Below are positions 8,353-16,220 of a DNA stretch of 64,000 nt, in pieces. The position numbers were made by a program, and so were the translations under genes. The notes below the pieces were generated by a model. The model was not told the origin of the DNA, did no database searches, and saw only the letters and a list, made by a program, of their open reading frames with translations. The stretch is from Clostridiales bacterium (GTDB lineage: Bacteria > Bacillota > Clostridia > Oscillospirales > Acutalibacteraceae), in the NCBI GenBank assembly GCA_019416455.1, contig DXXG01000030.1, positions 62,001-126,000 on the forward strand, read 5' to 3'. Every line of letters begins with the position of its first letter. Within the stretch, counting starts at the first letter, position 1.

Positions 8353-9371
8353 GCAACGCGCGAATGGAAAATCAACAGCCTTTGCTGGAGATCCGAGGCC
8401 TGACCAAAGAATTCCGTCAGGGCAAGGACCGAGTCAAGGCGGTGCGTCAAATGGACCTGGACATTTATAAAGGGGAAGTGTTCGGCCTGGTGGGAGAATC
8501 GGGCTGCGGCAAATCCACCTTCGGCCAGATGCTGGTCCACTTGCTGGACCCTACCTCCGGAAAGATCACCTTGGCGGGGGAGGACATCACCCGGCCTGCC
8601 CGCCGGGAGAGGAAAGACCTGTGCAAGCGGATGCAGATCGTGTTCCAGGACCCCTACTCCTCTATCGATCCCAATAAGACCATCGGTTGGCTAGTGGAAG
8701 AGCCCCTGCGGATCCACGGTATCGGCAAGACCCAGAAGGAGCGGGACGAGAAGGTGGGAAAGGTGCTCAAGGCCGTTGGCCTGGATGACAGCTACCGTAC
8801 CCGCTGGCCCAATGAGCTGTCCGGCGGCCAGCGGCAGCGTGTGGCCATCGCTATCGCCTTGATCCTGGACCCGGAGTTCGTGGTCTGTGACGAGCCTGTG
8901 TCCGCCCTGGACGTTTCTGTCCAGGCCCAGGTGCTCAATCTGCTTCTGGACCTGCGGAAAGAGTTCGGCCTGACCTATCTGTTTATTTCCCACGACTTGA
9001 ACGTGGTGTCTTATATGTCCGACCGCATCGGCGTGATGTACCTGGGCAGCCTGGTGGAGCTGGGAGACAGCGAATCCATTTCCCGCATGCCCCTCCATCC
9101 CTACACCGAGGCGCTGTTTTCCGCTTCCATGGACGTGGACGGAGACCGGGAGCGGATCATCCTCACTGGAGACCTGCCCAGCCCGGCCAATCCCCCGGCG
9201 GGGTGTCCCTTCCACACCCGGTGCGTGGCCTGCGCGGACCGGTGCAAGGTGGAACGGCCCCTGCTGCGGGAGTTTGAAGGCGACCGTTTCTGTGCCTGCC
9301 ACCGAGTGGAGGAGCGCACGGGTTTGAAGCCTGTGGCAGTGCCTGAGCAAAAGGAGGAAAAGACGGAATGA
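8349..9371 (+). CDS. peptide ABC transporter ATP-binding protein, DppF/OppF type
   Basis: 340 residues. The GTG at 8349 overlaps the previous stop (GTGA) and lies 8-9 nt after AAGGAGGAA; the reading frame is open further upstream but without a ribosome site. Walker A is GESGCGKS, signature LSGGQRQR, Walker B FVVCDEPVSALD. The C-terminal Cys cluster is CPFHTRCVACADRC. It completes the five-gene importer and is translationally coupled to the next gene. Confidence 0.94.
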   Translation: MSNARMENQQPLLEIRGLTKEFRQGKDRVKAVRQMDLDIYKGEVFGLVGESGCGKSTFGQMLVHLLDPTSGKITLAGEDITRPARRERKDLCKRMQIVFQDPYSSIDPNKTIGWLVEEPLRIHGIGKTQKERDEKVGKVLKAVGLDDSYRTRWPNELSGGQRQRVAIAIALILDPEFVVCDEPVSALDVSVQAQVLNLLLDLRKEFGLTYLFISHDLNVVSYMSDRIGVMYLGSLVELGDSESISRMPLHPYTEALFSASMDVDGDRERIILTGDLPSPANPPAGCPFHTRCVACADRCKVERPLLREFEGDRFCACHRVEERTGLKPVAVPEQKEEKTE

Positions 9372-10177
9372 AAGCAGTGATTCTTTCCGATATCCATGTG
9401 GACATCAACCGGGATTATCCTGTGGCAGAAGAACTGGCTCGGTTCACCAAGGAACAGAACGCCCAGCTGGTCATCATTGCCGGAGACGTGAGCGAGACCC
9501 AGCAGGAGACCTTGGACACCTTGGAGAAGATCGAGCAGCTCTCCGGCGCCCGGGTGCTGTTTGTTCCCGGCAACCACGATCTGTGGGGTCCTCAGGGGGA
9601 CCCGGATCAGATCGCTCAGATCTACGAGCGCTACTGCCGGGATCAACACTGCCTTTGCGGCAGAGACGTGATCCTGGGGGACAAGGTGATCCTGGGAGAT
9701 GTGGGCTGGTATGACTATTCTTTCGGCAGCGGCCGGTATTCCTTTGAGGAATTTGAGGAGATGAGCTTGGCGGGACGCACCTGGCAGGATCATTTCCGCA
9801 ACGCCTGGACCCGGGACAACTTGGGCCGGAACCAGTGGATGCTCTCCCGGCTGGAAGCCCGCATGGCCGCCTACCCGGATAAGGAGCTGGTGATGGTCAC
9901 CCACATGCTGCCCATTAAGGAGTTTACCGTGCCCCAGGAGATGGGGAACTGGTCTTACTTCAACGCTTTTCTGGGTTCCCGGAAACTGGGTGAGCTGTAC
10001 GCCCGCTACCCGGTGAAAGCCGCTGTCTGCGGACACGTCCACTACCGGAAAAGCCTGGAGAAGCAGGGGATCTACTGGATGTGCCGTTGTCTTAACTATC
10101 ACACGGAGTGGCGGCCCCAAGACGGCGAGACCCTTGGGGAACAGATCCGGAGCGCAGCGGAGGTATGGGAGCTGTGA
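9368..10177 (+). CDS. metallophosphoesterase
   Basis: 269 residues, ATGA overlap with the ATPase gene. Calcineurin-like motifs in order: LSDIHVD, IAGDVSE, VPGNHDLW, VTHMLP and CGHVHYRK, giving the Asp, His and Asn ligands of a two-metal centre. Cytoplasmic; substrate unknown. Its overlap with the importer genes suggests it belongs to the same transcription unit, though no functional link is evident from sequence. Confidence 0.88.
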   Translation: MKAVILSDIHVDINRDYPVAEELARFTKEQNAQLVIIAGDVSETQQETLDTLEKIEQLSGARVLFVPGNHDLWGPQGDPDQIAQIYERYCRDQHCLCGRDVILGDKVILGDVGWYDYSFGSGRYSFEEFEEMSLAGRTWQDHFRNAWTRDNLGRNQWMLSRLEARMAAYPDKELVMVTHMLPIKEFTVPQEMGNWSYFNAFLGSRKLGELYARYPVKAAVCGHVHYRKSLEKQGIYWMCRCLNYHTEWRPQDGETLGEQIRSAAEVWEL

Positions 10178-10686
10178 GAACGTTTTTCATTGCTGACACT
10201 CATTTTGGGGACGAGAATATTCTCCGCTACGAAAACAGGCCTTTCGCCTCGGTGGAGGAGATGGACCGGGAACTGGTTCGCCGCTGGAACGAGACCGTTG
10301 GGGAAGAGGATACCGTCTTTCACCTGGGGGATTTTTCCTCTCTGGGGGAAGAAAAGGATCAGCAGCTGCTTTCCAGTCTCCATGGGAAAAAGGTGTTGGT
10401 GCTGGGCAATCATGACCGTCATCGGACCCCGGAGAAATGGCGTTCCCTGGGTTTTGAGGAAGCGGTGCCCTGGCCGGTGGTGTGGGAAGGGTTCTACCTG
10501 CTGTCCCACGAGCCCCTCTACGTGAACCGGAACATGCCCTACGCCAATGTGTTCGGCCATGTCCATGGGAACCCCGCCTATCGGGACGCCAGTCCCCACA
10601 GCGTGTGTGTTTCTGTGGAGCGCACCGGGTTCGCCCCCTTGTCCTTTGAGGAGCTGAGCCAGCGGCTGCGGGAAAACAACCACTGA
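10174..10686 (+). CDS. small metallophosphoesterase
   Basis: 170 residues. The GTG at 10174 (GTGA overlap) has CGGAGGT 10 nt upstream; the ATG at 10165 lies too close to that site. Motifs: FIADTHFGDENI, HLGDFSS, VLGNHDRH, SHEPL and NVFGHVHGN, all metal-binding positions present. Such single-domain proteins are usually phosphodiesterases or phosphatases of unknown substrate. It is the last gene of the operon and is followed by a terminator. It is distinct in sequence from its neighbour, so not a recent tandem copy. Confidence 0.85.
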   Translation: MRTFFIADTHFGDENILRYENRPFASVEEMDRELVRRWNETVGEEDTVFHLGDFSSLGEEKDQQLLSSLHGKKVLVLGNHDRHRTPEKWRSLGFEEAVPWPVVWEGFYLLSHEPLYVNRNMPYANVFGHVHGNPAYRDASPHSVCVSVERTGFAPLSFEELSQRLRENNH

Positions 10687-10706
10687 ATACAAGCTGTTTT
10701 GAGCTG

Positions 10707-10734
10707 GAAGCCGTCCGTTGGGGCGGCTTTTTTT
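10707..10734 (+). terminator. terminator of the importer operon
   Basis: Stem AGCCGTCC / GGGCGGCT with loop GTTG, followed by seven T residues, 20 nt after the stop at 10686. Confidence 0.85.
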
Positions 10735-10736
10735 GC

Positions 10737-10767
10737 TTGACTTAAAGAGCGCTTTAACTGATATAAT
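10737..10767 (+). promoter_or_regulatory. promoter of the aldo/keto reductase
   Basis: TTGACT (10737-10742) and TATAAT (10762-10767), spacer 19 nt, about 85 nt upstream of the start codon. The long spacer suggests a moderate or regulated promoter. Confidence 0.55.
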
Positions 10768-10852
10768 GACAAAAAAGAATGGGTCATCGGGGAGGATTTA
10801 GGCCGAGACCGGCCTGGTTCCCACCAGATTTTCACAGAAAGGACGGATCACC

Positions 10853-11881
10853 ATGCAAACGGTCACTTTAGGCAGAACAGGCATCACCGTCAACAAGAAC
10901 GGCTTCGGGGCTCTGCCCATCCAGCGGGTGGGAGCGGATTACGCCGGGAAGCTGCTGCGCAAAGCCTATGAAGCGGGCATCACCTATTTCGACACCGCCC
11001 GCTCCTATACCGACAGCGAGGAGAAAATGGGTCTGGCGCTTGCCGACGTGCGGGAAAAGATCTACATCGCCACCAAGACTCCCTCCACCACGGTGGAAGG
11101 CTTCTGGAAGGACCTGGAGACCAGCCTGAGGCTTCTGAAAACAGACTACATCGACGTGTACCAGTTCCACAACCCGGAATTCTGTCCCAAGCCCGGGGAT
11201 GGCACCGGCTTGTACGAGGCCATGCTGGAAGCCAAGGCCCAGGGGAAGATCCGGTTCATCGGCATCACCAACCACCGGCTCCACGTGGCGGAAGAGGCCG
11301 CCGCTTCCGGTCTGTACGACACCTTGCAGTTCCCCTTCTGCTACCTAGCCACCGACCGGGACATCGCTCTGGTGAACCTGTGCAAAGAAAATAACGTGGG
11401 TTTCGTGTCCATGAAGGGACTTTCCGGCGGACTCATCACCAACTCCGCGGCCGCCTACGCCTGGCAGGCCAAGTTCGATAACGCCCTGCCTATTTGGGGC
11501 GTCCAGAAGGAGAGCGAGTTGGACGAGTTCATCGCCTACATCGACAATCCTCCCACCATGGATGATCCGGAAATCCAGGCGGTGATCGAGAAGGACCGGA
11601 AAGAGCTCATTGGCAACTTCTGCCGCGCCTGCGGATATTGCATGCCTTGCCCCGCGGGGATCGTCATCAACCAGTGCGCCCGGATGAGCCAGCTCATCCG
11701 CCGCAGCCCCTCCGCTGGCTGGCTGACCCCGGAGAGCCAGGCCATGATGATGAAGGTGGAGGATTGTCTCCACTGCGGTCAGTGCAAGAGCAAATGTCCC
11801 TACGGTCTGGATACGCCCACCCTGTTGGAACAGAACTTGGAGGACTACAAGAACATTTTGGCAGGCAAGGTGCAGGTGTGA
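10853..11881 (+). CDS. aldo/keto reductase with C-terminal 4Fe-4S ferredoxin region
   Basis: 342 residues, ATG start behind GAAAGGA. The N-terminal TIM-barrel AKR part has YFDTARSY, IATKTPS and VYQFHNPE (catalytic Asp, Tyr, Lys and His positions). The C-terminal part has CRACGYCMPCPAGI and CLHCGQCKSKCPYGLDTP, ligands for iron-sulfur clusters. This architecture is common in anaerobic Firmicutes and implies electron input from reduced iron-sulfur clusters or ferredoxin. Substrate unknown. It is monocistronic, with its own promoter and terminator. Confidence 0.9.
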   Translation: MQTVTLGRTGITVNKNGFGALPIQRVGADYAGKLLRKAYEAGITYFDTARSYTDSEEKMGLALADVREKIYIATKTPSTTVEGFWKDLETSLRLLKTDYIDVYQFHNPEFCPKPGDGTGLYEAMLEAKAQGKIRFIGITNHRLHVAEEAAASGLYDTLQFPFCYLATDRDIALVNLCKENNVGFVSMKGLSGGLITNSAAAYAWQAKFDNALPIWGVQKESELDEFIAYIDNPPTMDDPEIQAVIEKDRKELIGNFCRACGYCMPCPAGIVINQCARMSQLIRRSPSAGWLTPESQAMMMKVEDCLHCGQCKSKCPYGLDTPTLLEQNLEDYKNILAGKVQV

Positions 11882-11923
11882 GAACGTAAACGTTCCCCTT
11901 GTTCTGAATACAGAAATACCAAG

Positions 11924-11957
11924 CGAAAAAAGGACCGCCTGGAAAGGCGGTCCTTCT
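11924..11957. terminator. bidirectional terminator
   Basis: Stem AGGACCGCC / GGCGGTCCT flanked by an A-run on the left and T-rich DNA on the right. On the minus strand it ends with six T residues. It serves the reductase gene (+) and, after a 3' UTR of about 120 nt, the acetyltransferase gene (-). Confidence 0.8.
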
Positions 11958-11995
11958 GCCGTTTTTGTGGGGGAAACTGGCACGGGGCCAGGAAA

Positions 11996-12006
11996 CGTGG
12001 TATAAT
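11996..12006 (+). promoter_or_regulatory. orphan extended -10 element
   Basis: GTGGTATAAT provides TGnTATAAT (TATAAT at 12001-12006) on the plus strand with no good -35 box. No plus-strand gene follows; a transcript would run antisense into the end of the Eis-like gene. Confidence 0.35.
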
Positions 12007-12076
12007 ATCCGCAAACACCGATGCAGCGGCGCGACTTGCCCACCGCAGGTGTGGTGTTATGAACGTGGAACGGTGC

Positions 12077-13270
12077 TTAAAAATGCTCCGTAAGGAACAC
12101 GCATCCCTTGGGGAAGGCACGATCCAGCACTTCCCGGTTGCCGTTGAGGGTCACTCCGGGTTTGTAGAGGGTTTCCTCCAAAGAGAGGTACCCCAACAGG
12201 AGCTGGGTCAGCGTCCCCACGTCCAGAGACAGGTCGGCAGGGGCTTCCTCCGACAGTTTGGTGACGGTAACTTTGCCGTCTTTTGCCGCTACCTGGAACA
12301 CGCCATCGTTTTCCGGCAGCAGCTGATCCTCTACCTTCAAAGTGTACTGGGTCCCTTCCGGGGGCGCTTTCCGCTCAAGGGCTTTCTCCACGTGGATGGC
12401 CCGAGCCATGGGCTGTTCGTTGAAGGAGGGGGTCAGGTCGTAGCTCTCTTGGAGCAGAGAGGGCAGGGGCACGTCGTCGGGAAGGATCAGCTGGAACGCT
12501 CCGTACTGAGCGGCCAGCCGGCTCAGCAATCCGAAAGTCTGGAACAGCCCTTCCGGAGAGGAGAAGCTCAGCTCCTTCACCACGCCCACTTTGGGATCGG
12601 CGGAAGGATCTTCCAATGCCAGCACCACATAGGCCAGCGGCTGGGAATCTTTCTCCAGCAGGTAGGTGTAGTACCGGTCCTTGTAGGGATCCTTCTCCAA
12701 CAGGTTTTTCCAGTGACGCTCCTCACGGCGCACGGCCAGGTTCCGTTTTCCAAGACCGGCGTTGTAGATCGTCTGGAAGGGAGTTAGGTCCCCGCCGGGC
12801 TGGAACATCTTCACCGTGCAGGTGCAGCGGAAATTGGAAAACGCTTCCACGGGGATCTGGTATCGGGTGCAGATCTGGCAAAGCTCATAGCCGAATTTCC
12901 GGTAGTAAGCGTGAGAGAAGGGGTACAGGGACGAGAACACCGCGTCCTGATCCCACATCCAGCGGAGGGCCGTATGGAAAATGTTTCGTACAGCGCCGCC
13001 GTGGCGGTATTCCGGCAGAGAGGCCACCCCGCCCACGCCCATCATGGGAACGGAAGCCCCTTCGTAATACATTTTATACTCCGGCAGTTCCAGGCAAGCG
13101 GTGAGGATCCCCTCCTCATTGAAATGGCCGAAGGTCACGTTGTGACGGTTGTCAGGTTTTTTCAGATCTTTTTTGGCTTCTTCCACATCCCAGGAAAAGC
13201 CGAAGGCGATGCTCTGGATCTTCCCGCCTTCCAGCAGCTCTTCCGGGGTTTTCAATTCGCGGACAGACAT
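12077..13270 (-). CDS. Eis-like GNAT N-acetyltransferase with SCP2-type domain
   Basis: 397 residues. The start at 13270 is preceded by GGGAGGAACTTCT; an upstream in-frame ATG lacks a site. The N-terminal half has the acetyl-CoA region GVGGVASLPEYRHGGAVR and the SSLYPFSHAYYRKFGYE block typical of the Eis family, followed by a second GNAT-like fold and a C-terminal sterol-carrier-like domain. The chain ends in EHF; in characterised Eis proteins the C-terminal carboxylate takes part in catalysis. Family members acetylate amines, some of them aminoglycosides; the substrate here is not predictable. Monocistronic. Confidence 0.88.
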   Translation of the reverse strand: MSVRELKTPEELLEGGKIQSIAFGFSWDVEEAKKDLKKPDNRHNVTFGHFNEEGILTACLELPEYKMYYEGASVPMMGVGGVASLPEYRHGGAVRNIFHTALRWMWDQDAVFSSLYPFSHAYYRKFGYELCQICTRYQIPVEAFSNFRCTCTVKMFQPGGDLTPFQTIYNAGLGKRNLAVRREERHWKNLLEKDPYKDRYYTYLLEKDSQPLAYVVLALEDPSADPKVGVVKELSFSSPEGLFQTFGLLSRLAAQYGAFQLILPDDVPLPSLLQESYDLTPSFNEQPMARAIHVEKALERKAPPEGTQYTLKVEDQLLPENDGVFQVAAKDGKVTVTKLSEEAPADLSLDVGTLTQLLLGYLSLEETLYKPGVTLNGNREVLDRAFPKGCVFLTEHF

Positions 13271-13296
13271 AGAAGTTCCTCCCACTGTTTTTTCTG

Positions 13297-13325
13297 ATTG
13301 TACGAAAGGGCGGATGCTTTGTCAA
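13297..13325 (-). promoter_or_regulatory. promoter of the Eis-like gene
   Basis: TTGACA (13320-13325), 17-nt spacer and TACAAT (13297-13302) on the minus strand, 27 nt before the start codon. Confidence 0.8.
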
Positions 13326-13369
13326 TTCCAATACATCATTCTGAAAGTTATTGCAAAGGAGAAATCATC

Positions 13370-13777
13370 ATGAAGATCGCGGTCACTTATGAAAACGGCC
13401 AAGTGTTCCAGCATTTCGGCCACACAGAACAGTTCAAGATCTACGATGTCCAGGACGGCAAGGTGCTCTCCTCCCAGGTAGTGGACACCGCTGGCAGCGG
13501 CCACAGCGCTTTGGCTGGTTTCCTCACTGCCCAGGGCGTTTCCACCCTGATCTGCGGCGGCATTGGCGGCGGCGCTAAAACGGCCCTGGCTCAGGCGGGC
13601 ATCCAGCTGTTCGGTGGCGTGTCCGGCAGCGCTGACAAGGCAGTGGAGGATCTGCTGGCCGGGAAACTGGTGTTCCAGCCCGACATCCTCTGTTCCCACC
13701 ACGGGGCGGGCCATTCCCACGAAGGCCACTCCTGCGGAGAGCACAACTGCGGCGAAGGCGGCTGCCATCACTGCTGA
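13370..13777 (+). CDS. NifX/NifB-type dinitrogenase cofactor domain protein, His/Cys-rich tail
   Basis: 135 residues; start at 13370 behind AAAGGAGAAATCATC. The body (about 1-105) matches the dinitrogenase iron-molybdenum cofactor fold: MKIAVTYENGQVFQHFGHTE, a central VSTLICGGIGGGAKTAL segment, then a short helix. The last 30 residues are rich in His and Cys (SHHGAGHSHEGHSCGEHNCG and GGCHHC), a likely metal-binding tail. No nif genes are near. Small proteins of this family in anaerobes are thought to bind Fe-S or Fe-Mo clusters; the role here is unknown. A strong terminator follows, so it is a single-gene unit. Confidence 0.85.
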   Translation: MKIAVTYENGQVFQHFGHTEQFKIYDVQDGKVLSSQVVDTAGSGHSALAGFLTAQGVSTLICGGIGGGAKTALAQAGIQLFGGVSGSADKAVEDLLAGKLVFQPDILCSHHGAGHSHEGHSCGEHNCGEGGCHHC

Positions 13778-13785
13778 GAAATAGG

Positions 13786-13817
13786 AAAAAGGAGGTCCTT
13801 GGGACCTCCTTTTTTTA
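13786..13817. terminator. bidirectional terminator
   Basis: Stem AAAGGAGGTCC / GGACCTCCTTT with loop TTGG region, A-run before and T-run after. It separates the convergent NifX-like (+) and HelD-like (-) genes. Confidence 0.85.
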
Positions 13818-13828
13818 GTATGGCGCTC

Positions 13829-15916
13829 TTACTCCTGTTCAGAGCTGGGTTCCTCAAAAGGCAGCAGAGGAGTGACCTCCCCCGCGCAGGTGACAGTGAG
13901 CTGGTGCATGGCACGGGTGCAGGCCACGTACAGCAGGTTCTTGTCGAAGTCGGTGTGGTAGGTCTCCTCCGTGGCCAGGGGCAGCAGCACCTGGTCGAAT
14001 TCCAGGCCTTTGGACATCTGGATGGACAGCACCGTGGCGCCGTTCTGGAAGCTGCTGCTCTCCGGGGTGATCAGGTTTACCTCCGCACCCAGTTCCCGCA
14101 GCTCCTCATAAAGCTCTTTGGCCTGGGAATTGGTGCGGGTGACGATGCCCAAAGCGTTGTATTTGCCCTGGTGGAATTCCTCCACACGGCGGCAGAGGGC
14201 GGAAAGCTCCTCCTCGTGGGTGGGGAAGGAGAGCAGGTCCGGAGCGGGACCATGACGTTCCACCGCCTGGAAGTCCGCCTGGTCCACGATCTTTTTGGCG
14301 AAGTGGATGATCTCCCAGGTGGAGCGGTAGCTTTTTTCCAGGCGCATCAGCTGAGAGCCCTCATAGAGCTGGTGCAGGTCTTCCAAAGTGTAGGGGGAAT
14401 AGGGGTTGATGGACTGGCTGAAGTCCCCCAGGATGGTCTTGGGACACTGGAACAGCAGGTTCATCACCGCGTACTGGATGGGGCTGTAATCCTGCATCTC
14501 GTCGATGACCAGATGCTTGATGGTGTGGCTGCGCTGCAACCCGGTAAAGGCTGCCTGTAAGTACAGGTAGGGGAACACATCGTTCCATTCCAGCACACCT
14601 TTCTGGAAGGGCTTGAACAGCTTTGCCCGCTCCTTGCCCAGCTGGCGGAAAAAGGCCCGGTAAGCGGAGAGAGTGGTTTTCATGGAGAGCATTCTCCGCA
14701 GGGCCTGTAAGATCTTGGGACGGCTGGGCGGCGCCTCTTCCCGCAGGAACTCATTTTCCAGCCGGGAGTGAATGTCGTCCGCCACCATTTCCAGCCGTTT
14801 CATCAGGGGATAGCGTTTGTACACATCTACCCGGGCTTTGATCCAGGGGCCGGGCACGTTCCAGTCCTTGTACTCGTAGTTCTGTGGGTGGAAAGCCAGC
14901 TCCGGCAGCCGGGCGATGAAGTCGTCCATCAGCCGGACGAACTCCACCGTGGACTTGAACTTCACCCGCTGCTCCCAAGCGGGGTCGGCGGCCTCCAGGG
15001 GATCTCGGTCCCCTACGAAGTCCACGCCATTCTCCAGCTGCACCAGAGCCAGGTCCTCCAGGCTGGCCTCGAAGATGGGCTCTTCGCCCAGTTCCGGCAG
15101 CACGCTGGAGATATAGTCCCCGAACACTTTGTTGGGAGAGATGATGGTCACGTTCTGGGCCTTGATGGTGTTGCGGAACCGGTAGAGCAGGAAGGCCACC
15201 CGGTGCAAGGCGATGCTGGTCTTTCCCGAGCCCGCCACGCCCTGAATGATGAGAGTGTGGGCCTTCTCATTGCGGATGATCAGGTTCTGCTCCTTCTGGA
15301 TGGTGGAGATGATGGACTTCATCTTCTCGTCGGACGTGTGGGCCAGCTCCTGCTGGAGGATGTCGTCCTGGATGTTCTGGGAGCTGTCGAAAGCGTACTC
15401 CATCTCTCCGTCCACGATCTTGAATTGGCGCTTCAAGCGCAGATGGCCGTCGGTGTGGCCCTGGGGAGCGTCGTAGAAAGCGGGCCCCAGCTCAAAGTCG
15501 TAGAACATGCTGGCCACGGGGGAGCGCCAGTCGATGACGTACAGCTGTTTCTGAAAGCGGAAAGCGTACAGCCCGATGTAGTAAGCGGCGGTCTCCTCAT
15601 CCCCGTCGGCCTGAAAGTCGATGCGGGCAAAGTAGGGGGAGGACTTGGTCTTTTGCAGCCGGTCCCGGTAGAGCACCGCGGACACGCCCTGGGAATCGAT
15701 CTGCCGCAGGGCCATCTCGTTTTGGAACATCTCCTTGGGATCGCCCTCCCCGTGATGCTCCGCCATGTACATCTGTACTTCCCGGTATTCTTCGTCCATG
15801 GCTTCCACGGAGCGCTGGGCCTCCTCCAGTTCTTCGTTCACCATGTGTAGGATCTTGGATAAATGGGCAAGCTCCCCAGGGGGGACGGTTTGCTGGGGTG
15901 TCTTTTCCTGGTCCAT
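13829..15916 (-). CDS. HelD-like UvrD/Rep superfamily 1 helicase
   Basis: 695 residues; start at 15916 after GAAGGAGGCCGCTGTC. The N-terminal coiled-coil region (about 20-75, rich in Glu/Gln) is followed by Walker A QGVAGSGKTSIALHR, a Walker B-like HLVIDEMQDYSPIQY, and later helicase motifs GDFSQSINPYS, LEKSYRSTWEI and VACTRAMHQLTV. The N-terminal coiled coil is typical of HelD, which in Bacillus and mycobacteria removes stalled RNA polymerase from DNA using ATP. The assignment to HelD rather than another SF1 helicase rests on this architecture and length. Confidence 0.85.
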   Translation of the reverse strand: MDQEKTPQQTVPPGELAHLSKILHMVNEELEEAQRSVEAMDEEYREVQMYMAEHHGEGDPKEMFQNEMALRQIDSQGVSAVLYRDRLQKTKSSPYFARIDFQADGDEETAAYYIGLYAFRFQKQLYVIDWRSPVASMFYDFELGPAFYDAPQGHTDGHLRLKRQFKIVDGEMEYAFDSSQNIQDDILQQELAHTSDEKMKSIISTIQKEQNLIIRNEKAHTLIIQGVAGSGKTSIALHRVAFLLYRFRNTIKAQNVTIISPNKVFGDYISSVLPELGEEPIFEASLEDLALVQLENGVDFVGDRDPLEAADPAWEQRVKFKSTVEFVRLMDDFIARLPELAFHPQNYEYKDWNVPGPWIKARVDVYKRYPLMKRLEMVADDIHSRLENEFLREEAPPSRPKILQALRRMLSMKTTLSAYRAFFRQLGKERAKLFKPFQKGVLEWNDVFPYLYLQAAFTGLQRSHTIKHLVIDEMQDYSPIQYAVMNLLFQCPKTILGDFSQSINPYSPYTLEDLHQLYEGSQLMRLEKSYRSTWEIIHFAKKIVDQADFQAVERHGPAPDLLSFPTHEEELSALCRRVEEFHQGKYNALGIVTRTNSQAKELYEELRELGAEVNLITPESSSFQNGATVLSIQMSKGLEFDQVLLPLATEETYHTDFDKNLLYVACTRAMHQLTVTCAGEVTPLLPFEEPSSEQE

Positions 15917-15992
15917 GACAGCGGCCTCCTTCTCGCGTTTCGTCTTATTCGTTTCTTGTATAAGAAAGTATACCAAAAAAAGAAAAAAAGAC

Positions 15993-16021
15993 TAGACTTA
16001 TTTTTCTGGGTGTGGTATGTT
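15993..16021 (+). promoter_or_regulatory. extended -10 promoter of the glycopolymer locus
   Basis: TAGACT (15993-15998), 17 nt, TATGTT (16016-16021) with TGTGG before it (extended -10). A second TATACT lies at 16023-16028. The first gene starts 200 nt downstream, leaving a long leader. Confidence 0.5.
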
Positions 16022-16080
16022 ATATACTAGATGTACCCAAAAACAGGTTTTTGGGCCTTGAGGGACAGAGAGAGGCGGGA

Positions 16081-16123
16081 GGCTGCCGCCAAAAACGGGA
16101 AAGCGGCGGTAGGCCGCTTTTTT
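16081..16123 (+). promoter_or_regulatory. leader attenuator: terminator and competing antiterminator
   Basis: A terminator stem AAGCGGC (16101-16107) / GCCGCTT (16113-16119) with loop GGTAG is followed by six T residues. Upstream, GGCTGCCGCC (16081-16090) can pair over 10 bp with 16105-16115, which uses both arms of the terminator. The two structures exclude each other, the hallmark of transcription attenuation. It stands between the promoter and the first glycosyltransferase gene of the 18-kb locus. The trigger is unknown. Confidence 0.6.
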
Positions 16124-16220
16124 CATTCTCAAGAGAGATTTTCTTTTTTTGAGAAATGCCCGGCCTTTGAAAACGAGAAAACTGGCATGATACAGTGCCT
16201 GATGGATAGGAGACAGCGCG

